A DNA stretch of 13,281 nucleotides from Bdellovibrionales bacterium (GTDB taxonomy: Bacteria; Bdellovibrionota; Bdellovibrionia; Bdellovibrionales; Bdellovibrionaceae). The notes below the pieces were generated by a model. The model saw only the letters and a program-made list of their open reading frames with translations. It searched no databases and had not been told where the DNA came from. The translations under genes and the position numbers were made by a program. The stretch lies in assembly GCA_027320785.1 (NCBI GenBank), contig DAHVKR010000008.1, forward strand, positions 1-13,281, written 5' to 3'. Shown here piece after piece: positions 5,644 to 13,000 of this stretch (position 1 is its first letter; each line of letters opens with the position of its first letter).

Positions 5644-6384
5644 ATGAAGCTCTTTTTCAAGTTGTTACTTACTTTCGTTCTGATTCCGGCAAGTGTGGGG
5701 GGGTTATTTTATTACCTCAACCATCATGGCTTCTTTAATATTAATCGTATTCAAATTCGAGTACAGGATTCGACAAATTTCGAAACGGCTCTTAGGAAAC
5801 CCTTGCAGAAATTAGATCAACAACTGGAGACCTGGAGAGGGCAGTCTTTGTGGTCTCTAGACTTAGAAAAAATTTCGACTGAACTCAGAAAAGAAGAATG
5901 GATTCAGTCTTTTCATATTGTGCGCCATTGGCCTTCGGGGTTGCAGCTCACGGTTAATCCGGAGAGAATTTATTTTGTTTACTTAAGCAATAAGGGGCAA
6001 ATTTTTCCAGTGATGGGAAATGGTTCTTTTTTGGATGTGTTGGATGTGGGGCAGTCTCCTGATTTGCCAATTGCTACGGAAAGTGAATTCGAAAAATCAA
6101 AAGAAATTCGTTTGAAGGCCATTGAAGTTCTAAAGCAAATTCCTTATCAAGGAGCATTTTCTCAGCAGACTATTTCTGAGATACACTATGATCCGCGTTC
6201 GGGTTTCTCATTTTCACTTGTGCAAGGAGACCTGCGCGTGAAAATGGGTGAAGATAAAATTCGCACAAAGAGTTTTCGTGTTTCAAAAGTGATCGATTAT
6301 CTTGAAACTAAAAAATTTCAGGCGCGCGTCATTGATGCTAACCTGTCTCAGAAAGTTCTTGTCAGGTTGCGTAAGGGTCCCTAA
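5644..6384 (+). CDS. ftsQ: FtsQ, cell division protein (DivIB family)
   Basis: A bitopic inner-membrane protein of the divisome that, with FtsB and FtsL, links early and late division proteins. The 246 residues comprise a short basic cytoplasmic N-terminus, one TM at about 5-25, a POTRA-type domain at about 31-104 that begins FFNINRIQIRVQDS and ends WIQSFHIVRHWPSGLQLTV, and a periplasmic FtsQ beta-domain at about 106-240. The WIxxxxxxRxWPxxL element is the most diagnostic feature. The position directly before ftsA and ftsZ confirms the call. The usual upstream murB/ddl genes are absent here; the charged repeat protein is in their place. The ATG lacks a good ribosome site, so the start is likely but not certain. 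Confidence 0.9.
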   Translation: MKLFFKLLLTFVLIPASVGGLFYYLNHHGFFNINRIQIRVQDSTNFETALRKPLQKLDQQLETWRGQSLWSLDLEKISTELRKEEWIQSFHIVRHWPSGLQLTVNPERIYFVYLSNKGQIFPVMGNGSFLDVLDVGQSPDLPIATESEFEKSKEIRLKAIEVLKQIPYQGAFSQQTISEIHYDPRSGFSFSLVQGDLRVKMGEDKIRTKSFRVSKVIDYLETKKFQARVIDANLSQKVLVRLRKGP

Positions 6385-6388
6385 GCTA

Positions 6389-6405
6389 AGGTCGGTAGAC
6401 CTAAG
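6389..6405 (+). promoter_or_regulatory. Candidate operator or small hairpin: GGTC dyad before ftsA
   Basis: AGGTC at 6389-6393 and GACCT at 6398-6402 pair around GGTA. The minus-strand reading of 6396-6405 is CTTAGGTCTA, identical to the 10-mer at 5591-5600 before ftsQ. It lies in the 53-bp gap between ftsQ and ftsA. Confidence 0.35.
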
Positions 6406-6437
6406 ATGGGTCGACTCAACTAACTAAAGGCTTACGG

Positions 6438-7703
6438 ATGAGTACTTTAAAAACAAAACCAGTCTTGGTGGCAGGTCTTGATATAGGGTCAACAAAAGTA
6501 TCGTTGGCCATTGCTGCTGTTCGAATCGATAGTCAATCGGGTCAAAGATTTTTGGAAATCATTGGTTTGGGAGTCGCTCCCAACACAGGTCTAAAGCACG
6601 GGATTATCGTTAATATTGAAGCAACGACAGAAGCTATCATCAAAGCAAAAGAAGAAGCTGAATTGATGGCAGGTTATTCTGCACCTTCAGTTTGGGTGGG
6701 TGTTTCGGGAAGCCATATTAAGTCTTTTGATTCAAAAGGCATGGTTGCAATTAAAGATAAAGAAGTTGCAAATTCAGATATCGCGCGAGTGATTGAAGCG
6801 GCTCAAGCCGTATCAGTTCCTTCGGATCGAAAAGTTCTCCACGTTTTACCACGCGAATATAAAGTCGATGAAAATGATGGAATTGTAGACCCCATTGGTA
6901 TGACAGGTGTTCGTCTGGAGGCGAATGTGCATATCGTGACGGGGGGGCAATCAGCACTTAATAATATTGTAAAATGTGTCGAGAAGGCACACCTCAAAGT
7001 CAGTGGACTTGTATTGGAAACACTTGCGGCTTCTCAAGTTGTACTCTCAGCTGATGAGAAAAGTTTGGGATGCGTGTTGGCTGATATGGGTGGCGGATCT
7101 ACTCAGCTTCTTTACTTTGTGAATGGAAGTGTGGCTCACAGTTCTCAAATTTCAGTGGGTGGACAGCACTTTACTCACGATGTGGCGGTAGGGCTACGAA
7201 CTCCACAAATCTCAGCGGAAGACCTGAAAAAAAGATCGGGCTCTGCTTTGCCAACTCTTATAGATGAACATGACAGTATCGACGTAGAAGGTGTGGGCGG
7301 GCGAAAGTCTCGCACGATTGCACGTAAAGATTTAGCACATATTTTAGAGGCGCGAGCCGAAGAAACTCTTCAATTAATTGCGCACGATATTCGCAATAGT
7401 GGTTTTGAACCACTATTGGCTTCGGGAGTCATTTTGACAGGGGGAGCTTCTCAACTTCCAGGTCTTGTTGAAATGGGTGAATATGTAATGGATCTTCCGG
7501 TTCGAAAGGGTTTTGCAAAACCCATGGGGCCTCTTGTGGAAGTTTCAAAATCATCTGAGCATGCCACTGTCGCAGGGCTTATTCAGTATGGATATGAAAA
7601 AATGAAAGGGATGGGTCAACTTGAAACTGCAGAGATTGATATTTCTCAGTCATGGGCAGGCCTGTCTGAAAAGATAAAAAGTTTTTTTAAAGATTTGTTT
7701 TAA
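6438..7703 (+). CDS. ftsA: FtsA, actin-like cell division protein
   Basis: Actin-family ATPase that tethers FtsZ filaments to the inner membrane and recruits later divisome proteins. The 421-residue length is usual. Phosphate 1 motif GLDIGSTKVS is at 13-22, phosphate 2 motif ADMGGGSTQ at 215-223 and the adenosine motif ILTGGASQLPG at 332-342. The SHS2/1C region lies between the first two (about 85-165; HVLPREYKVD at 135-144). The C-terminus LSEKIKSFFKDLF is the amphipathic membrane-targeting helix. AAAGG at 6426-6430 is a good ribosome site for the ATG at 6438. ftsZ follows after 30 bp. The coding sequence contains an 11-bp inverted repeat (7395-7419) and a 16-bp palindrome (7508-7523), both in the stretch where ftsZ promoters often lie in other bacteria. 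Confidence 0.97.
   Translation: MSTLKTKPVLVAGLDIGSTKVSLAIAAVRIDSQSGQRFLEIIGLGVAPNTGLKHGIIVNIEATTEAIIKAKEEAELMAGYSAPSVWVGVSGSHIKSFDSKGMVAIKDKEVANSDIARVIEAAQAVSVPSDRKVLHVLPREYKVDENDGIVDPIGMTGVRLEANVHIVTGGQSALNNIVKCVEKAHLKVSGLVLETLAASQVVLSADEKSLGCVLADMGGGSTQLLYFVNGSVAHSSQISVGGQHFTHDVAVGLRTPQISAEDLKKRSGSALPTLIDEHDSIDVEGVGGRKSRTIARKDLAHILEARAEETLQLIAHDIRNSGFEPLLASGVILTGGASQLPGLVEMGEYVMDLPVRKGFAKPMGPLVEVSKSSEHATVAGLIQYGYEKMKGMGQLETAEIDISQSWAGLSEKIKSFFKDLF
7395..7419 (+). repeat. Perfect 11-bp inverted repeat with a 3-base loop inside ftsA
   Basis: CAATAGTGGTT at 7395-7405 and AACCACTATTG at 7409-7419 are exact reverse complements around TTG. They encode the NSGFEPLLA region. No T-run follows. The site is about 315 bp upstream of the ftsZ start. 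Confidence 0.85.
7508..7523 (+). promoter_or_regulatory. Perfect 16-bp palindrome inside ftsA, possible protein-binding site
   Basis: GGGTTTTGCAAAACCC is its own reverse complement. It lies about 210 bp before the ftsZ ATG and encodes RKGFAKPM. With no spacer it looks more like a dimeric protein-binding site than an RNA hairpin. The function is inferred from shape only. Confidence 0.4.
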
Positions 7704-7733
7704 TAACTGATTTATTTACTGGGGGAAAAAGGA

Positions 7734-9275
7734 ATGTTTGAACTCGAAGAAAATATCAGCATCGGGGCGAACATCAAGGTTGTAGGAGTCGGCGGCGGCG
7801 GAAGCAATGCTGTTACAACTATGATCGAAGATGGAATGACAGGCGTTGAATTCGCTGTAGCCAACACAGATATTCAGGCTCTGAATTCACATAAAGCGAG
7901 TCGCAAAATTCAATTAGGAAAAGAGCTCACAAAAGGTTTAGGCGCCGGAGCTAATCCTGAAATTGGTCGTCGAGCTGCAATCGAATCTTACAATGAAATC
8001 GTCGAGCATCTTGAAGGTGCCGATATGGTTTTTGTGACAGCTGGCATGGGTGGTGGAACCGGGACAGGTGGAGCCCCTATCGTAGCTAAAATCGCTCGTG
8101 AGTTGGGAGCACTTACTATTGGTGTTGTGACGAAGCCTTTCCTTTTTGAAGGTAAAAAACGTGAGAAACATGCTCTTCAAGGTTTGCAAGAACTTAAAGA
8201 GAATGTGGACACTCTAATTGTTGTTCCCAATCAAAAGTTGCTTGCTATTGCTGGCGATAAAATGCCATTAGTTGAAACTTTCAAAAAGGCCGATAGCGTT
8301 CTTCATCAGGCTGTAAAAGGAATTTCAGATTTGATTAACATCCGAGGATTGATCAATTTGGACTTCGCCGATGTTCGCACGATTATGAAAGAAAAAGGCA
8401 TGGCCATTATGGGAACGGGTGCAGCCAGTGGTGAAAACAGAGCTGTGATAGCAGCTAGTGCTGCGATCTCTTCTCCACTTTTAGATAGTATTAAGATTGA
8501 TGGTGCAACTGGTATCATTATCAATGTAACAGCTGGACCTGATTTAACATTGTTTGAAGTTGATGAAGCTTCAACATTGATTAAAGAAGCTGCTCATGAT
8601 GAGGCTGAGATTATTTTCGGTGCTGTTATTGATGAAAACATGGGTGATGAAGTTCGTGTAACTGTTATTGCAACAGGTTTTGGTAAAAACGAATCTCAGA
8701 TTTCGCCCGTGTCCGTGGTATCTCAGGCACAAGCGCAGGCAATGGGGGTTTCAGCTCCTTTTATGCAAGCAAGTGCGCCAGTTGATATGAGTTCTGTTAT
8801 TCATCAGCAGTCAATCCAAATGTCTCAGCCAGTGCAACCTGTGCAGCAAGCTCCTACGGAGTTACCCCCTATTAGCACAGTTCAATCGGCTGTTATGAAT
8901 TTTACACAAGAGCATCCTGCTCACGCCCAAAGAGTTCATCAGGAAATTCCAGTTCAACAACCGGTTGCTCCTGCGGTGAACCCACAAGCTCCTGTGAGTG
9001 CTCCAATGGAAGCGATTCAGCCAGAAGCTCAACCTGCGGTTCTTTCTGCAGATGAGGGTGTGACAGCACGTGACCTTCTCTTGGCAAAAGCAAAAGCATT
9101 TCGTGAGAGTCAGGAAAATAAAGTACGACAAACGCAACCTGAACAGCTTTCGATGGATGTGGATTTAGATGAGGCTCGTAAAATGGCTCGTGAAGTAGCC
9201 ACCTCGCCTTTTCCACAAAACCTAGACGTTCCTGCTTTTATTAGAAAAAAGCAGGGATTTGATTTGAAACAGTAG
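7734..9275 (+). CDS. ftsZ: FtsZ, tubulin-like cell division GTPase, with a long linker
   Basis: Polymerises into the Z-ring that organises division. The 513 residues are well above the roughly 380 of E. coli. The N-terminal GTP-binding domain has [11 protein letters not shown] at 17-27, NTDIQAL at 44-50 and the tubulin signature [10 protein letters not shown] at 104-113. The catalytic T7 loop is [11 protein letters not shown] at 208-218. The polymerisation core ends near residue 320. About 175 residues of Gln/Pro/Ala/Val-rich linker follow, with a charged helical stretch at about 441-488, then the conserved C-terminal peptide [10 protein letters not shown] at 497-506, which binds FtsA and other partners. 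A GGGGGA at 7721-7726 lies 7 bases before the ATG. The extra length lies entirely in the linker. Confidence 0.98.
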   Translation: MFELEENISIGANIKVVGVGGGGSNAVTTMIEDGMTGVEFAVANTDIQALNSHKASRKIQLGKELTKGLGAGANPEIGRRAAIESYNEIVEHLEGADMVFVTAGMGGGTGTGGAPIVAKIARELGALTIGVVTKPFLFEGKKREKHALQGLQELKENVDTLIVVPNQKLLAIAGDKMPLVETFKKADSVLHQAVKGISDLINIRGLINLDFADVRTIMKEKGMAIMGTGAASGENRAVIAASAAISSPLLDSIKIDGATGIIINVTAGPDLTLFEVDEASTLIKEAAHDEAEIIFGAVIDENMGDEVRVTVIATGFGKNESQISPVSVVSQAQAQAMGVSAPFMQASAPVDMSSVIHQQSIQMSQPVQPVQQAPTELPPISTVQSAVMNFTQEHPAHAQRVHQEIPVQQPVAPAVNPQAPVSAPMEAIQPEAQPAVLSADEGVTARDLLLAKAKAFRESQENKVRQTQPEQLSMDVDLDEARKMAREVATSPFPQNLDVPAFIRKKQGFDLKQ

Positions 9276-9288
9276 GGGTTATTAGAAA

Positions 9289-10041
9289 TTGGGCCACAAA
9301 GCCTATTTCATTTCAGATATTCATTTAGAGAATATGCAAGAGCGCAACGGACAAATCCTGTTGCGCTTTTTGCATTCTTTGACTGCAGAGAAAGAAGCTC
9401 CTGATCTGTTTTTTTTGGGCGATATTTTTGATTTTTGGTTATCAGGCCATGAGGTCTTCATACGGAAATTTGAGCCTTTGTGGGAACCTCTTCTTTTGCT
9501 GAAGGCGCGAGGGTCTCGTCTCGTTTACTTTGAGGGAAATCACGATCTTCATCTTCATCCATTTTGGGAAAAGAAACTGGGATTTGAGATTTATGAAGAG
9601 GCTCAGTATATGAAAATCGGAGATTATGCCGTTCGTCTTGAACATGGGGATCTTATGAACCCTCAGGACATTGATTATCTACGTTGGAGAGCTTTCTCGC
9701 GGCATGCGATTATTGAGCCTTGGACTCACATTTTACCTGGATTTTTTTGGCAGTGGGTTGGAAATAAGCTATCTCAAAAATCTCGGAAAAAAAGTCGTAC
9801 TTATCGATCTCGAAATGAAGAGGCTATTCGAGAAATGATTCGTGTACATGCTCAAAATGTTTACCAGAAAGAGCCTTTTGATTTGATCATCTCAGGTCAT
9901 ATGCATGTAAAGTTGGATGAGACCTTAACCAACTTGGATCGGCCTGTTCGAAATATTAATCTCGGCTCTTGGCTCGAGCAAGACCCTCCTAAAGCTCTTA
10001 AAATCGAAGGGTCAGATATAAGTTGGATAGAACTCAAATAA
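9289..10041 (+). CDS. LpxH-like UDP-2,3-diacylglucosamine diphosphatase (calcineurin-like phosphoesterase)
   Basis: A 250-residue two-metal phosphoesterase. It resembles LpxH, which cleaves UDP-2,3-diacylglucosamine to lipid X in lipid A synthesis at the inner membrane. Metal-binding motifs in order are FISDIHL (Asp10, His12), FLGDIFDFW (Asp45), EGNHD (Asn84, His85), EHGD (His119) and SGHMH (His204, His206). The basic helical insert at about 150-175 fits the LpxH lid region. GNHD in place of the GNRD of E. coli LpxH points to an LpxH-like branch, so the substrate is likely but unproven. The start is TTG at 9289, with AGGGG at 9274-9278 ten bases before it; the Asp10/His12 motif needs a start this early. 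It begins 13 bases after ftsZ. A terminator-shaped hairpin lies at 9334-9375 within the gene. It ends 2 bases from the convergent surface-protein gene. Confidence 0.85.
   Translation: MGHKAYFISDIHLENMQERNGQILLRFLHSLTAEKEAPDLFFLGDIFDFWLSGHEVFIRKFEPLWEPLLLLKARGSRLVYFEGNHDLHLHPFWEKKLGFEIYEEAQYMKIGDYAVRLEHGDLMNPQDIDYLRWRAFSRHAIIEPWTHILPGFFWQWVGNKLSQKSRKKSRTYRSRNEEAIREMIRVHAQNVYQKEPFDLIISGHMHVKLDETLTNLDRPVRNINLGSWLEQDPPKALKIEGSDISWIELK
9334..9375 (+). terminator. Terminator-shaped hairpin within the start of the lpxH-like gene, possible attenuator
   Basis: The core stem AGCGCAAC (9341-9348) pairs with GTTGCGCT (9360-9367). It is extended inside by GGA/TCC around a CAAA loop with one bulged T, and outside by ATGCAAG with TTTTGCAT, allowing one G-T pair and one bulge. 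Five Ts (9367-9371) directly follow the GC-rich core, as in an intrinsic terminator. It lies 59 bases after the ftsZ stop and inside codons 16-29 of the next gene. Confidence 0.45.
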
Positions 10042-10043
10042 TT

Positions 10044-13000
10044 TTATTGTAAAGCACCTGTAGTCCAAGAGGCTCCTCTTGAAACTCCTGCAAAGTCGAT
10101 ATTGAAAGTACCATTAGGTGAAGCCAATCCTCGAGCTGGTGAGCCAGAGCCTACAGCAGCTTTCGTGTAGTCGGGAGCCGATGTTGATGTTGTCAGACCT
10201 GTTACGTCTACAAATTGAGGGTCTGCATAGACGCTATTGCTATCTTGTCCTTGTGAGGAAACCCAATTTGCAAATCCCATGTTGTTAGGTGAGGTGGCTG
10301 AGTTTGTCGCGAACAAGGAGGTCGCTGTACTAGCTGCTCCGGCAGCATAGTACACGTTATTATTCAGGCTTACACCTGAAAGTTTTGATCCCGACTGAAC
10401 AGAGACAAGTGAGCAGTCTGTACTGCATGCGCTTGGTCGATAAATAATATTATTAGCGATAACTGAATTTGTATCAGCACTGCTACCACCTAACATAATC
10501 CCCGCAATGTTTTCTTGAGAGTAACTCCAATTATCCATAATAATAGTGTTGTTCATGATTAAATCATTTTTCATACCATGACCCGATACAGATTCAGCGT
10601 AATCATTAATTCCATATCGACAGCCAACGAAAAGATTATTGTAAACTTTAGCGTTTGCCATAGCTGAAGTTCCTGCAGGAGATCCGGAGGCGTATTCATC
10701 TGCTAAAGCTAAACAGACGCGGAATTTTTCCATTGTATAAACATCAGATTGATCCCACATCCATGCCTTATTGGGTTGGTGACGGTAAAATAGATTGTTT
10801 CGAATGGTATGGTTGGGCTGATTATCAACGTAAGAGTTCATACTCCAGTTGTCATAGGATACGTTTTGTTCGAAAAGAGTATTACCACTTTGAATACCAT
10901 TCGGCTTGCCGTTTCCGTAAGAGATAAGACCTTCTCCTCCGTTCATGCTAATGATATTACCTCGAGCAACAGGATTGGCTTCAGTTGAAAACCCAAGTCC
11001 ACCAGGCCATCCACCTCCTGCGACACCATATCCGTTGGCACCAAAGGGCCAGTTGTTCAGAACATTATGATAAACGTGGTTGTAGAGTGCAGAGTTATTG
11101 CTTCCTCCTCCAAAATTTAAACCATTACCATCATTAAATTTAATATCACAATAGGCGACTGTTACGTATTGCCCACCTTTTGTGTCAGGGTAGCTCCAGA
11201 TTCCGGACCAACCTGAACCACGTATAGTGAGACCTATTATATTCCAGTATGAATTATATCCTAGGAAGATAGTTGAGGAGCCATGATTGTAACGAACAAC
11301 GAAGACATCTGCACTTGAACTCGTAGGATTGACACTTCCCATATCGGCATACAGTGTTGATGATCCATCAAAATACCATTGGCCAGAGCCTGATGCGGGA
11401 ATTGCTTTTGTTGTTTTATATTTTACAAGCGGAACATTGTTTACAACAACTGTATCGATAGAGGAGCCACCAGACACAGTTGCTTTCCAGACAGTACCAG
11501 AATAATTTGTCCAACCTGTTACAGCGGGTGAGCCATCCACAATGACTTCACCATCGCCATAGGATCCTAATGTAATAGGCTTTCCTGCTGAGCCGGAAGT
11601 TCCAAGATTCACAATCTCTCTATAGAGACCTGCTTTGACAAGAATTGTGTCTCCGGCGGTTACTTTTGATACGGCAGAAGAGATTGTTTTGAGTGGTGCT
11701 GATAATGAAGTGCCTGCATTGCTATCACTTCCACTTTTTGTATCCACATAATAAGTTTTTCCTGTTGTTGAGGCGGAAACGGCAACGGTTGCTCCTGTCC
11801 AAGTATCGAAAGGAACCGGCACAGGTTTAGAACCACCCATCAATGTCAGAGCCGGCATATTGCCTGAAGCGGGAATGTTGATTGTACCGCCAGGCGAAGG
11901 AGTTGGCGTCGGAGTCGGAGTGGGTGTTGGAGTGGATGAAGTAATGGTCCAAGAGTAACTAATAAGATTCGCATTTCCCGCTTTATCTTGAGCTTGCACA
12001 CGGAAGTTATGAGAAGCCACAGAAAGTCCAGAAAGACTTTGAGGACTTGTGCAATTCGCAAAAGCTGCATTATCCAGTGAACATTGAAGTGCATTGAGAC
12101 CTGATCCTGTATCAGACGCAGAGAACGCAAAGCTGGCCGTTACGGCAGTCGTCGAAGAGCTCGGTGTTTGAGTAAAAGCCAGAACAGGTGCTTGAGTATC
12201 CACGATCCAAGCAGACGAAGCCTCAGATGAGGCATTTCCAGCTTGGTCAAAAGCTTTCACTTTAAAAGTATGATTGCCATCACTCACGGCAGAAAGAGCT
12301 TTAGGGCTTGTGCAGGCTGCATAGGCTTGAGAATCCAAAGAGCATTGATAGCTCGCAATACCACTACCGGCATCAGTGGCTGAGAAATTAAAAGAAACAG
12401 CATTCAGCTTTGTAGGAGAGGTTATATTCGAAGTAATAATCGGTAATGAGGGCGCAATGGTATCCACAACCCAAGAGTAAGAAGCCGCCGCACTGGTGTT
12501 GCCAGAACCATCGGTTCCTCGAACTCGAAACACATGGGAAGCAGATGAAAGACTTGAGTAGGCTTTAGGTGAAGTACAGGCCGCATAAGCTCCATTATCA
12601 ATCTGACACTCATAAGAAACAATACCAGAACCTGAGAAACTGAAAGAAGCACTGACTTGATTCGTGACTGAAGAAGGGTTGGAGGAAATCATCACAGTGG
12701 GAGCGGAAAGATTGATCGCCCAACTATAAGAATAAGGAGTCGAGGTATTTCCTGCATTATCGAGAGCTCGGATACGGAAGTTATGAGTCCCCGCAACTAG
12801 ATTTGAGAGATTGGCAGGGCTTGAGCACGTTACAAAAGCGGCATTATCTAAAGAACACTCCGTGTGGGCCACGCCTGAAAGATTATCAGTGGCTGTAAAG
12901 ACGAAAGAAGCTGTCGTGAGGTTTGTGGTACTAGAGGGCATAGAAGAAACCATAACAACAGGAGCTGTGGAGTCTTTTCTAAAGACTTTTTTACCAGAGC

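Noticed and set aside
5553..5738. Small plus-strand frame bridging the repeat-protein gene and ftsQ
   Set aside because: It overlaps both flanking genes in a different frame, has no ribosome site and no recognisable features; most likely a shadow.
8902..9216. Antisense frames across the ftsZ linker
   Set aside because: They arise from the Gln/Pro-rich linker codons and carry no start signals or family motifs.
10801..10903. 10-bp inverted arms (CGAATGGTAT / ATACCATTCG) about 83 bases apart in the beta-helix gene
   Set aside because: With so long a separation, a match of this size is expected about once by chance in a window this large.
12971..12992. Hairpin with 7-bp arms followed by Ts, terminator-like on the plus strand
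   Set aside because: The stem is AU-rich and lies antisense within the large surface-protein gene, with no plus-strand gene to terminate; a chance match is likely.
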